Shown piece by piece: positions 30,847 to 41,479 of a stretch of 64,000 nucleotides of DNA. Source of the DNA: Tritrichomonas musculus. Taxonomy: Eukaryota > Parabasalia > Tritrichomonadida > Tritrichomonadidae. The notes under the pieces were generated by a model, which was not told the DNA's origin, did no database searches, and was given only the letters and a program-made list of their open reading frames with translations. A program made the translations under genes and the position numbers. Location of the stretch: contig JAPFFF010000042.1 in the NCBI GenBank assembly GCA_039105265.1, positions 868,001 through 932,000 on the forward strand. Reading direction: 5' to 3'. Each line of letters starts with the position of its first letter. Position 1 is the stretch's first letter.

Positions 30847-31552
30847 TAGTAAGACGATAAACGAGTAAACATCAGAAAAACCGGTCTACATCGTAAACTT
30901 TTTCATAAAAGATGTACCAGGACTAAGTTATTTCGGGTTACAAAAGAGTTTCATGAATTATATTTTTTATTTATTTATTATATAATATTTATTTAAAATT
31001 AAATGGATACATTTATAATAATTGCTTTTTAATAAATATATAATCATATTTTAATAATTGAGAAAATAATCATTTTATTACATTGAAAATATAATTTTCA
31101 TATATTCAAAAAGTTATTAATATAAAAAAAATAATATCTCTTAAAATTTGTTTTTGTGATTACTTAGAGAAAATTTGAATTCATTTTCCATTTCGAAAGA
31201 TGCTCAGCCAAGCTCTTAAAATAAACTTGATATTCGAATAATATACATCTTCTTATAGAATATAGCTAAATCAAAATTCCAAATGGTAGGGCCAATTTTG
31301 CTGTAGCAATTTTCATTCAATTTTTCACTTTTTAAATTGAATATTCATAAAAAATAAAAAAAAATTCAATGGTACTGGTTCATCTTTCATAAAATCAAAA
31401 ATGATATTGAAAAGGCTCTCAAATATAACTCAAATATCTTTTTAAAAAGTTCTAAAAAACCGGTTTTTGAATAAGCATCATTGAAAAGTATTCCGAGTAT
31501 TTCTATGAGTTTAATGAAAAAAGGTGATGTAGACAGGTTTATCGTCAAACTA
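30847..31552. mobile_element. 706-bp TA-flanked MITE candidate (TAGT-GACGATAAAC ends)
   Basis: The left end is TA|TAGTAAGACGATAAAC. The right end, read on the opposite strand, is TA|TAGTTTGACGATAAAC, after which both sides carry GTCTACATC. The inner parts are diverged, with extra bases on the left side. The TA duplication suggests mariner-type insertion. No coding sequence is seen. Confidence 0.55.
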
Positions 31553-33525
31553 TACGTTTATGAAAAAAAAAATGACAGTTAATTTGGAAGATAAGATAAA
31601 ATGAAGTTTATCAATAACTGTCATTAATTGAAATTGTGTTAAAAAAAAAAATTGGTTTCAGAATATCAGCATGTATCATTTCTTTTATGATGATAGTACA
31701 CTGCTGAAACAAAAAGGAGTTAAATTTACTTTTTGAGAATTTTTCAAATAAATTAACTTTTTTAATTGAATAATTACGATAGATATTATTTCTTATAGAA
31801 AAAGAATTCGTTGCAACTTTTTATGCAATATTATGGAATAATAGACACACAAAAAAAGTTATTATCATTGTTGTTTTATCATGAATATAGAATCATTGAA
31901 AAAGAATATTAGGAGTCAAATGTAATATATAGCATGTCTATATGATTTTATTCAAATTATATTAATATTTGAGCCTTTTTGTCTAATCGGATATAAATTA
32001 TATCAAATATAAATTAGCAGAAAGATGGTAAAATATTTATTGTATTTTATAAAATATGCATAGTTGATTTCCAAATGAGATACATGAATATAGAGTATTT
32101 TTCAAAAATGCAAATTGATACATTATTTTTAAGATTTTATATTTTCTTTTTTAACATAACAATTCAAATTCCAAATGAGCATACCAATCGTAAAAATTCT
32201 AATAATGAGTGGTATGAAATGCTTTTTCGCAATATCTTTCTTTCTTTATATTTTTGATTTACTTTCAAAATTGAAAAATAAAAAAATTTTTTATTGAAAT
32301 TGTGTTAATTGAATAATTAAATATTTTTATCTGATTTTTAAGTGAATTTATGTATATATATATATTAAGAAATGAATATCAATGTAATTAAATATTTATT
32401 ATTTTATTATTTAATTAATATTTTCAATAAATGAAAAAATAAAATTTGAGGAATATAAATGTGATATGAACACCGATATTTTTTTGAATGCTTAATAAAA
32501 ATCTGATTAAAATTTTGATTAAAAAAATAATCATTAATTTTATCAAAAAAAATTGAACAAGATTTTAAATAATTAATATACTTAAAGCTTTAAATATGAA
32601 AAGTTATAATAAAGTTGTTAAAAAAAAAAAAAAATTCAATGGAAATAACCAAACTATAATATTTTATAAACATATTTTTTTTCAATAATTGTTCTATTTT
32701 TCTATCTCAGCTTTAGCAAGCATTTTTTTATATTTATTACTCAAATTATTGAAAAGAAAAAATTCTATTTCATCTTTCAAAATTTCAAAAATCATTGAAT
32801 AAATTGTTAAATACCATTTTTTCATGATTTAAAAAAAACTTTCATCAATAAAAAATAACAAAAAAGTCATAATTTTTATTTAGGAAAAAGTATTTATTTT
32901 GTGTCCACTTTTTGAGATGATAATTGTTCACTTTTCTTTAAGAATATAAAAAATAATGATTTTGGATATTATCATCATATACTTTGATTAATAATAATAA
33001 AAAAAAGAATATTTTCAAAGTTTTTAATTATTCAATTTGACCTAGAAGATTTCTATTACTTTATCAACGCAACTTCACATATTCATGGCTATTAAACTTT
33101 TTGATACAGAAATAAAGTTCATTTCATTTTAAGAATATGATTCTTCTTTTCTTAAATCATATTTTCAATTAATATAATAATCATTGGTAGTAATTTTTAT
33201 CTAAAAACAAATAAATAAAAATTGAAAATTTCAGTTAATGTATTATAAAAAGTATCATAAAGAATTTTTTTTTTGGAGTCATTTAAATAAGTTTATAAAT
33301 TCTTTATTCTAAAAAGTATAATATATTTATATCAGTTGTTCAAAAAATAAAAATCATATTATTTTGCCTATTCCAAACAGAAATACACTCACGAAATCAA
33401 AACAATAATTCAATGCAATATTATATTGAATGAGTTCAATTTCTTTCATTTAAAAATTTAATAGCCAAAGTCTTTGAAATTTAGCATCGCTGAATAACAT
33501 CAGAATAAAAATCAGAGAGGTGAAA

Positions 33526-33530
33526 TCATT
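33526..33530 (+). promoter_or_regulatory. Initiator-like TCATT
   Basis: TCA+1TT with A+1 20 nt upstream of the Myb start codon, as expected for a trichomonad initiator and short leader. Confidence 0.4.
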
Positions 33531-33547
33531 TTCACAAAAAAAAAAGC

Positions 33548-34504
33548 ATGGAAACCTCTCCCTCCCAACAACAGGCAATTGACAATGATAAAAAGAAGTC
33601 ATCACGTCAAATGTTCACGCCCAAAGAAGACAAGCAGTTATTAGATCTTGTAAAAGAGTACGGTGATCGTAATTGGAGAGTTATATCAAAGAAAATGGAA
33701 AATAGAACAACACGTCAATGCCGCGAAAGGTATCGAAACTATCTATCTCCAAATTTAACCAATGGCCCTTGGACAGCAGAAGAAGATCTTTTACTTGAGC
33801 AAAAATACGTTGAACTTGGTCCAAAGTGGGCAGCAATCTCTCAATTTTTCAAAAATCGGTCAGATGTGAACATTAAAAACAGGTGGGCTTCAAATCGTCA
33901 TAAAGCTTTACGTGTAGCGCCCAAAAATCTTGTTGATAATCTTATTATTCCAAAGAAGCAGTTTATAAATGCAATACAAGCTATTTTCCCTATCAAGTCG
34001 ATGACTGTTTCAATGGCAATTGCAAATGCCATTTTATCTTCTGCATCCCAGCCTTCAACATCATCTTCGCAATCTTCAACCAACTCAAATACTTCTTCAT
34101 CATCTTTATCTCTACAGCAAGTCCAATTGCAACAGCTTCAACAACAAAGGGAATTCCTTCTTTTGTGCGCTGCTGCTAATCGCCATAACAAAAATAATAA
34201 TAATAATTTCAACCCAGTTTCTAAAAATTCTACCAAAACGACAAATCAGATTATCAATGTATCACCGACTGTTTCTCCATCAACATCACCAATCTCTGTT
34301 GGTCCACCATTAATGAACTTTATGGGTGAAGATCCTCTACAATTTACCATCACCAATGAAGATTTACTAGAACCCGATTGTCAACTTTCCAATCTTAATA
34401 TAAACACAAGTTTATCACTTCCTGCAAGCTTTTCAAATTTGGATGACTTTGATGTTCAGCCTTTATATGCAGATACAGAAAATTTCAAAATTTCAATCAG
34501 ATAA
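33548..34504 (+). CDS. R2R3 Myb-type DNA-binding protein
   Basis: A 318-residue protein with two Myb repeats at about 22-67 and 72-120. The spaced aromatic residues are present: in repeat 2 an F replaces the first W, then W43 and Y62; in repeat 3 W75, W94 and W113. The helix-turn-helix words RTTRQCRERYRNYL and SDVNIKNRWASN are diagnostic. The rest is a Ser/Gln/Asn-rich, probably disordered, tail with an acidic end, compatible with an activation region. Trichomonads have many such Myb proteins, some of which control transcription through initiator/M3-type promoter motifs; the target of this one is unknown. Start choice is supported by the upstream TCATT. Confidence 0.88.
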   Translation: METSPSQQQAIDNDKKKSSRQMFTPKEDKQLLDLVKEYGDRNWRVISKKMENRTTRQCRERYRNYLSPNLTNGPWTAEEDLLLEQKYVELGPKWAAISQFFKNRSDVNIKNRWASNRHKALRVAPKNLVDNLIIPKKQFINAIQAIFPIKSMTVSMAIANAILSSASQPSTSSSQSSTNSNTSSSSLSLQQVQLQQLQQQREFLLLCAAANRHNKNNNNNFNPVSKNSTKTTNQIINVSPTVSPSTSPISVGPPLMNFMGEDPLQFTITNEDLLEPDCQLSNLNINTSLSLPASFSNLDDFDVQPLYADTENFKISIR

Positions 34505-36004
34505 GCTTCATATCAATATTTTATTTTTCATATCTTTTTTACAGATTAATTTATCTTTTTCAATCTTCAAGTTAGAAAGAGAAGTTTTTATTTCAAGGAA
34601 GCTTTTTATGTTAATTCAATGTTACTGAAAAAGAAAAAGATAGATATTAAATTGTATTATGTTCTTTTTAATAAACTTTTCAACCTTTATAAATTTAAAA
34701 AAAAAGCATTTTATTTTACCGGACTTTTTTTTCTTGATAATGCAGTGCGTTATGCTAAAATATTTAACAATCTTGTGTGAAAGTCATTTTTTATTGAAAG
34801 GATTTCTCTGTTTTCATATCACATAAATTCAAGGAAAACTATTATAAAAATTGAATATAAAGATTTGGTAAAAAGCGGGCACCGCTGGAAATATATGCAA
34901 GGTGAAATGAAGCTCTTAAATTTTAAAAATTAAGTGGATTACAAAGTTCGTTTTTTTACATACAAGAAAAAGAAAAATGGTTATATTTTTTATTCAATTT
35001 GTAAAAATTCAATGTACAGTATAGTAAAAAAATATGAAAACGTAAAAATATTATTCAAAAAGTTGGAAAACAAGCTTTTTCATAATAAACACTCAATTTT
35101 TTTGAGTAAATATTGTTTTATCGTCATTTTTTATTCAATTTGTAAATAATCTGATACAGCGCTTTGTAAAAATTCAATGTATCAGATTATTTGGTTTAAA
35201 ATAAATATCATTTGTTGTCAAAAGTTTGATGATATGCTTTTTCAAATAAAAGTATTTAAGTATATGCATGTCTTTGAGAGCATATGGTATAAGAGGGAAA
35301 AATATATATTGAAATTCAATTACATAAAGTTTTTTTGAAAAACAAATTTTAATTAATATTTTTTATTTCAGATATTATATAATGCTATCATTTTTACTAA
35401 TCAATAATTTTAGAGAAAAATATTTTTTTCATAAAGATAAATAAAGTTTATGAAATTATTATTGACTATAATTTATGGTATTTTTTCAAATATAAAAAAA
35501 AATATTTTTTCAAATAAAAGGTGAATTTGTATCAATTTGTATAAAATATTACATCATAGTGAAATGATATAAACAAAAACGAATTTTATATGATGGTTGA
35601 AATATATATTTAAAAATATTGATGATTATAGAGAGGGGGAAAAAAAACGATGATCAACTGAAAAACCAAATATTAAATTGAAATTCAAAAATATTATTCA
35701 ATTCAGAGATTTAATTTGACAGTAAATTTAGAAAATTTCGAAATTTTCAATTCTCGTTCGGCCACTTTTTGAAAGCCTATAAACAATACAATATTTTACA
35801 TAGATTTTTCAATTAAAATAATAAAAAAAAATTGTGAGAAAATAAAAATGTCATTAACTTTTTGTTTACTTTTATAAGTTTGATAATTTTAGAGCAATTT
35901 CTTGTCCATCCAAATTCTTTTTTTTTATATACCAGTTTAGACCGCTTGATTTTAATTGAAGAAAATGCTTTAATGATGTTTTACCAATATTTCTCAGAAC
36001 TGTG
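34505..36004. other. Gene-free AT-rich region with a duplicated segment and hairpin
   Basis: About 1.5 kb with no supported gene. TTATTCAATTTGTAAA occurs twice (34990s and 35131s). The second copy is interrupted by a segment forming a perfect 14-bp hairpin, 35144..35157 against 35179..35192. A 71-codon frame at 34934 is not called because its composition is that of the AT background. Confidence 0.5.
35144..35192. repeat. Perfect 14-bp inverted repeat with 21-nt loop
   Basis: AAATAATCTGATAC pairs with GTATCAGATTATTT across a 21-nt loop. It lies about 640 bp after the Myb gene, too far for a simple terminator of that gene. It may be a small insertion footprint. Confidence 0.6.
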
Positions 36005-36778
36005 ATGATGTTTAATCAAGAAAAGCAAAAAGATATTGGTAATGAAAAGAAGCCAATAGTTGTTGTTGCAGCAATGGAAGTAGAATTTGATTTTTTACTC
36101 AAACAATTAGAAAATCCTGTTTGTAATCTTGTAGGTAAATTTAAATATTATGAAGGTACCATTAATGGTTATCCTGTTATTATTTGTCACTGCCACGTAA
36201 TGACAATTAATGCAACTTTAGCAACTTATATTGCAATAGAAAAATATCATCCAATTGCTATTATAAACGAAGGAACAGCTGGCGCACATGGAAAAGACAT
36301 ACATAAAAATGATATTGTAATTGGCACCAAAAGTGTAAATATTTCATCATTAAAAACTCCTACAAAAAAAGAAGGCGAAGGCAGTAATAGTCTAGAGTGG
36401 TCAATTATCAGTTTTATTGCTGATGATAAAGGTGATCGTTTAGAATTTCAGCCTGGTGATAAAAATTTAATAAAAATTGCCCAAAGTATTGAATACAGTG
36501 ACGGCAATATACATACTGGTGTTATTGGGAGTGGTGATGTTTGGAATAATGAAGCAGACCGAATATTATGGTTTAATCGTAATCTTGGAACAATATGTGA
36601 AGAAATGGAAAGCATTTCTGTTTATACTGTTGCAAATAATTTTAATGTTCCTGTTATTGCCATCAAAGTTATTTCAAATAACGAGATATTAAATGAATCT
36701 TTTGATGAAAGTACTGCAATAGGCGCCCAAAAGTTTGCTTACGATTTAATTTTAAAAATGATAAGCGAGTATTTATAA
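36005..36778 (+). CDS. Nucleoside phosphorylase/MTA-SAH nucleosidase superfamily protein
   Basis: A 257-residue protein (counted from the ATG at 36005; a second ATG follows at once). It has the superfamily core: AAMEVEFD with Glu27 matching the base-activating Glu of MTA/SAH nucleosidase, NEGTAGAH (88-95), GSGDVW (175-180) and the ribose-binding EEMES (199-203). The usual catalytic Asp in the ISD motif is Asn225 (KVISNNE). In trimeric purine nucleoside phosphorylases an Asn serves 6-oxopurines, so a substrate other than adenine nucleosides is possible, or activity may be lost. Likely role: purine nucleoside salvage or cleavage in the cytosol. Such genes are often acquired from bacteria in trichomonads, but this copy has local AT-rich codon use. 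Confidence 0.75.
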   Translation: MMFNQEKQKDIGNEKKPIVVVAAMEVEFDFLLKQLENPVCNLVGKFKYYEGTINGYPVIICHCHVMTINATLATYIAIEKYHPIAIINEGTAGAHGKDIHKNDIVIGTKSVNISSLKTPTKKEGEGSNSLEWSIISFIADDKGDRLEFQPGDKNLIKIAQSIEYSDGNIHTGVIGSGDVWNNEADRILWFNRNLGTICEEMESISVYTVANNFNVPVIAIKVISNNEILNESFDESTAIGAQKFAYDLILKMISEYL

Positions 36779-37034
36779 ATAATAACTAGAGAAAAGGTAC
36801 TAATTCTTTTACAAATATTTCCATATTATGTAATATTATTTAATCTGTATTCATTTATCACTTTTAATGGCAAGTTTTTTTACTTATGTTTTTGAGCTAG
36901 TCTTACTTAAAATGACTGTCCACATATTTTTGTAATCTTTTTTTTTTTTTTAATCAATTATAAATTTTTGATATTTAAAAAGAAAAGAAAAAATTTAATC
37001 ACTTAACTTTTTTTAATCAACTTCCATTGTAAAC

Positions 37035-39374
37035 TTAAATTGTGACTTCAATGTTTCCGTTCTTTGGTTTAATAATTGAATCGTTTCCATCAGCTGACAA
37101 TTCGCCACCATTTGCCGCTACTGCCTTTACGTTAACGAGTCTGATAGTGTAAGGCTTAGAACCTTTCACCTCGAAATTGATTTTGTTTCCACTTCTTTTT
37201 GCCTTAATCTGCAAATCAGGATTATTCTTCATGTTGTAAACGACGGACTCAGCCTCGCATCCATCAAGGAGGCTGTAAAGTCTTACTTCGCAGCCTTCAG
37301 GGTAGTCGTAATCTGGTCTATCGTCATGAGCGCCCAAGACAACAATTGAATTCTGACGGACGAAGAGAGGAATTTCACAGTATCCCACTTTTTGAGAGAA
37401 CCAATCGCCTCCATTTTTTACTTCTCCATTGAAAAAGTTTGTCCAAATTCCTTTAGGCAAATAAAATTCTCCCATGCTTTGGTCATTGAAAATTGGCGCC
37501 ACGAGAAGATTATCACCTAACATGTACTGTGTATTGATGTAACCGACATTCCTATCGTCTGTAAATTCAAGGACCATTGATCTCATTGTCGGCACGCCTG
37601 TCACGGAAGCGTCGATTGATGTCTTGTAAAGATAAGGCATAATTTTTGCCTTGAATTTTGTGAAGAATCGGAGAACATCAACGGCTTCATCATCATAGGC
37701 CCAAGGGACGCGATACGATGAACTTCCATGAAGTCTGCTGTGTGATGAAAGAAGGCCAAATGCGCACCAACGTTTGTATACATCAGCTGTCGATGTGCTT
37801 TCAAAACCGCCAATGTCATGTGCCCAGAATCCGTAGCCGCTCATCAACAATGAAAGACCGCCACGAAGACTCTCGTCCATCGACGGATAGTCAGACCAGC
37901 AATCGCCGCCCCAATGAACAGGGAACTTCTGGCCACCGACGGTTGCTGATCGTGCAAACAAGACTGCATCGCCTTTTCCGCGCTTCCTTTCGAGGAGTTC
38001 AAACACGCACTTGTTGTACAAGTAGGTGTAGTAGTTGTGCATCTTCTTCGGATCGGAGCCGTCGAAATAGACGACATCTTTCGTTGGAATTCGCTCTCCA
38101 AAGTCGGTCTTGAAGCAGTCAACGCCCATGTCCAGCAATATTTCGAGCTTTTGTTGGAACCATTTCCATGCTTCTGGATTGGTGAAGTCAACGATAGTCA
38201 TTGCCGGTTGCCACATGTCCCATTGCCAAACGTCTCCGTTTGTTCGTTTTATGAAGTATCCTTTTTCAAGGCCTTCTTCGAAGAGGCAGGATTCTTGGCC
38301 AATATATGAGTTGATCCAAACACAGATGTTCAATCCCTTCTTCTTGATGCGCTTTAACATGCCTTCGGGGTCGGGGAAGACTCGATTGTCCCAAATGAAA
38401 TCTGACCAGTGGAACTCTTTCATCCAGAAACAGTCGAAATGGAAAACACGGAGTGGAATGCCACGATCTAACATGCCGTCAATGAAGCTCATGACTGTCT
38501 TTTCGTCATAATTTGTTGTAAATGAGGTGGATAACCATAAGCCAAACGTCCATGGAGGCGGTAAGGATGGCTTTCCTGTTAAATCGGTGTAATGTATAAG
38601 AGTATCTTTCATCGTTGGTCCGTTAATAAGATAATAATCAAGATATCCACCTTCAACGCCAAATTCTACCTTTGTGACTTTTTCTGTGGCAATTTCGAAG
38701 TATACTCTTTCTGGGTGGTTAACAAAAATACCATATCCACGGTTTGAAATGAGGAATGGAATATTCTTATATGATTGTTCGGTACTTGTGCCACCATCTT
38801 CATTATATATTTCAATTGATTGGCCATTCTTAACAAATGGAGTAAATCTTTCACCTGCTCCATAGAATAATTCGCCAATACCAATGCTTAATTGCTGACG
38901 AATATACGTGTCTTTTGCATCACCTGGATCATATGCGTCACCCTTCCAGTTTGTTTTCATTAAGCCAAGATCTCTTGAAAGTGATTCAGAGATGACTTTT
39001 CCACCTCTTTTATATAACATCTTGTAGTCCTTCTTGTCTATTTCTAAAGAAAGTGTTCCACTCTGAATTATGATCAATTCTTCTGAATCTGTTACCTTAA
39101 GCGGGATGCAATCTTTAAGTTCAAGATCAAATTCAGGCAACTTTTTACGTTCACCTAAAAAGTGGTGTGTTTGGACACGAATAATTTCGGGAGCAGGAGA
39201 TGTGATAAACAATGTTAAATTAATTCCACCAAGTGTGTCACCTCGCGAGTTAATTCTATGAGTTGGACAGCAAAGTGTAACTTTTTTTTCTTCAATTTTA
39301 GTGAAATATACTTCTTGTGGTGAAAAGCACTCACATCCTTCTTTAAGCAGCCAATGACCATTAGCAAACTTCAT
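37035..39374 (-). CDS. yicI: GH31 alpha-xylosidase (YicI-like)
   Basis: A 779-residue protein very close in length and sequence to bacterial YicI (772 aa), which hydrolyses alpha-xylosides such as isoprimeverose. The catalytic nucleophile is D424 in KTDFGERIP and the acid/base is D491 in HWGGDCWSDYPS. Further family blocks are GSDPKKMHNYYTYLYN, LFARSATVGGQKFPVHWGG and GFWAHDIGGFE. There is no signal peptide, so it is probably cytosolic and acts on imported oligosaccharides. Codons are clearly richer in G/C than those of neighbouring genes. High similarity to bacterial enzymes plus different codon use suggests lateral transfer. A TCACTTTA initiator-like motif 12 nt upstream shows that the gene has gained a trichomonad-type promoter. 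Confidence 0.93.
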   Translation of the reverse strand: MKFANGHWLLKEGCECFSPQEVYFTKIEEKKVTLCCPTHRINSRGDTLGGINLTLFITSPAPEIIRVQTHHFLGERKKLPEFDLELKDCIPLKVTDSEELIIIQSGTLSLEIDKKDYKMLYKRGGKVISESLSRDLGLMKTNWKGDAYDPGDAKDTYIRQQLSIGIGELFYGAGERFTPFVKNGQSIEIYNEDGGTSTEQSYKNIPFLISNRGYGIFVNHPERVYFEIATEKVTKVEFGVEGGYLDYYLINGPTMKDTLIHYTDLTGKPSLPPPWTFGLWLSTSFTTNYDEKTVMSFIDGMLDRGIPLRVFHFDCFWMKEFHWSDFIWDNRVFPDPEGMLKRIKKKGLNICVWINSYIGQESCLFEEGLEKGYFIKRTNGDVWQWDMWQPAMTIVDFTNPEAWKWFQQKLEILLDMGVDCFKTDFGERIPTKDVVYFDGSDPKKMHNYYTYLYNKCVFELLERKRGKGDAVLFARSATVGGQKFPVHWGGDCWSDYPSMDESLRGGLSLLMSGYGFWAHDIGGFESTSTADVYKRWCAFGLLSSHSRLHGSSSYRVPWAYDDEAVDVLRFFTKFKAKIMPYLYKTSIDASVTGVPTMRSMVLEFTDDRNVGYINTQYMLGDNLLVAPIFNDQSMGEFYLPKGIWTNFFNGEVKNGGDWFSQKVGYCEIPLFVRQNSIVVLGAHDDRPDYDYPEGCEVRLYSLLDGCEAESVVYNMKNNPDLQIKAKRSGNKINFEVKGSKPYTIRLVNVKAVAANGGELSADGNDSIIKPKNGNIEVTI

Positions 39375-40214
39375 TTTTTATAAAGTGAAGAGAAAGTAAT
39401 GAAAAATAATTAAGATAATTATATTTTTTCAATTTGTAAATTTTACATGACCATTTATGAATTTAAAAAATGGTGGGTGTGATCTGAAATTGAAAAATGA
39501 GTATAACTTTTTGATTATTTTTTTGAATGGGTTTTTAGTGAGATTTTGTTATAAACAATAAGCATCATATGATTTATTTTGAAATTTATTCATATGTAAA
39601 TGAATCGCACGACCTATTTTGGTGTTTGCAATAAAGATTTTTGTATTTGTCACTCACTTCACAAAAATTGAAAAGTTTATTCGCTTCATCTTTATAAAAA
39701 CTATGCTCCAAAAGATGAAATGATGATATCAAATATAGATTCTATTGGTCAGTTAAATTGTTTGAGTTTTGCAAGTAATAAACAACAAAACCAACAGTGC
39801 TGAAGCAATATTCATGTTTAAACTCACTTTTGATTATATATTTATATTTCATAGTTCATGTTTGAATCTTTTTGGAATTGTATAATAGCTCAAATGATGC
39901 ATTTATTAATTCGGATATTCTTCAAAAAAATGAAAGATTGAATATATTTTTCTTTGTTTTATTAAAGAGTATATTATTAATACATATCTGATTATAATTG
40001 CTTGTTATTTTATTTATAATGTTATTTTCATAAATTCTTAATGAATATATCTAATTCAGTTTTTTTTAAAACTTATTTCCTTCAAAATAATAAAATGCAG
40101 AGTATATAAACAGATATTCAAAAATAATTTGCATTTATCACTGTATTTTGCTAAAAGGTTTTCGTTATAATAAAATAATATTTTTTTGAAAAAAAAAAAT
40201 ATATTTCATATCAC
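39375..40214. other. Gene-free AT-rich stretch
   Basis: No gene is seen apart from the promoter motif at its left edge. There are no inverted repeats long enough to note. Confidence 0.45.
39384..39388 (-). promoter_or_regulatory. Initiator-like TCACT
   Basis: On the minus strand, TTCACTTTATAAAA directly precedes the alpha-xylosidase ATG, with A+1 at 39386. Confidence 0.4.
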
Positions 40215-40468
40215 ATGTCGTTTAAAAAAATTAAATTTAATGATGAAATCAGCAAAAAAAGAGAAATCTAATATCTTCTACTTGCATATATAGATGATAA
40301 AAATGAAAACAATGAAAGTTATAAAAATTTAACTAAAATTTTTGAATCTCAAAAAAAAATAATGAGAATAAAAAAGAATTTGCAAGATTTATTTTTTGTA
40401 ATATTAAAAATATCGGAGATTTCAAAGATATTTGTTTGCCCAACGTATTTTACAAAGTCAGAAACTAA
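40215..40468 (+). pseudogene. Decayed coding remnant, possibly the N-terminus of an ankyrin-type protein
   Basis: ATG followed by SFKKIKFNDEISKKREI, then a stop. Coding character continues in shifted frames (LLAYIDDKNENNESYKNLTK, then KEFARF...NIGDFKDICLPNVF). The helical, charged pattern recalls the N-terminal region of many trichomonad ankyrin-repeat proteins, a resemblance from memory and not certain. At least two frame changes make it a pseudogene. Confidence 0.4.
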
Positions 40469-40633
40469 ATCATAATGAATCAGTTCGTATAAGGTGAAAT
40501 CATTTTCACCTTTTTTGCGGTTTTCTTCAAATTTTTCAAGATGATCTGAAAAAAAGTTTCACTTTTTTCTGTTTCTTCATCAATGAATGATCTGATCTCT
40601 GGATAGAAAAAGTGACAGTATTTTGTTCCGTTT

Positions 40634-41278
40634 TTGTCTAGCTTTTTCAATGATGAGTTTTGCTATGTATTCAAAAAGTTCCAATCCCTCACAAAAATTT
40701 CAATTCCATCTTCTATTAAAGAAATAGATTCATATGCCTTTTATGAATTACTCAAAAAGTTAATGAAATTGTCTCTTTCTCATTTTGCAAGTGCTCTTCT
40801 TTGGATGGAATTGAAATTCCTGAAAATTGAGCCTTGCACTTTCGATGGTTGCACTAATTTGAGGAGAGTTTTCATTCCTTCAACGGTTACGGCGGTTGGA
40901 ATTTATGCTTTTTATGGTTGTAAAAAATTAGGGACACATTGAAATACCTCCATCAGTGGAATCAATTGGTTCAAACGCGTTTTTAACTGTTGTTCTTCGC
41001 TGACTTTGATTTTGATTCAGCCTTCAGTCACTGAAATTGGAGATTATGCATTCAATTCATGCTCGAATTTGGCCAAAGTTTCAATTTCTCAATCGGTGGT
41101 TTTGATTGTAAGTGCTTCTTTTGTTGGAATTTCTAAAGAAGCTGAAATTGAAATTAATCTAATTTGTACTCAATGTATAAATCTGCCTTTAATCCAAGTA
41201 TACATATCATATTGGCAAATGATGATGATAAAAGCTAAAAATGTTTTCTTTATTAAAAGTAAAATAATTATTTTTTAA
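40634..41278 (+). pseudogene. BspA-like leucine-rich-repeat pseudogene
   Basis: Repeats of the TpLRR type are clear: LTKISIPSSIKEIDSYAFYE, CTFDGCTNLRRVFIP, VGIYAFYGCKKLG, then in another frame IEIPPSVESIGSNAF, and in a third VTEIGDYAFNSCSNLAKVSI. The array is cut by at least two frame changes between about 40935 and 41010 and ends without a membrane anchor or full C-terminus. It belongs to the expanded BspA-like surface protein family, of which another fragment lies at 6366..6612. Confidence 0.75.
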
Positions 41279-41479
41279 ATTATATATTTAATTTTATTTT
41301 TAATTTTTTGAATTTGATTTATCATCATGTACAAATGAATTTATATGGGCGATCACCAAAAAAAATGAAATTGTTAAATTGTATTTGTAGATGGCTTCGT
41401 TATTGGTCATGTCAAAGCATTGTATTTCTAAAAGTTTATTTAAATAAAAATGATCTGCAATGAAGTGAGTTTTCTATTT

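Larger units (their letters stand above)
29761..33547. other. Long gene-free AT-rich region
   Basis: Nearly 3.8 kb without a supported gene. It holds a 29-bp poly-A run at about 30711-30739, the TIR-bounded element at 30847..31552 and a hairpin at 31571..31625 (AATGACAGTTA against TAACTGTCATT). A 60-codon frame at 32075..32257 has AT-driven composition and is not called. The rest is simple AT sequence. Confidence 0.55.

Noticed and set aside
37718-38511. Several open frames opposite or across the alpha-xylosidase gene
   Set aside because: The higher G/C content of that gene lowers stop frequency in other frames; no family features.
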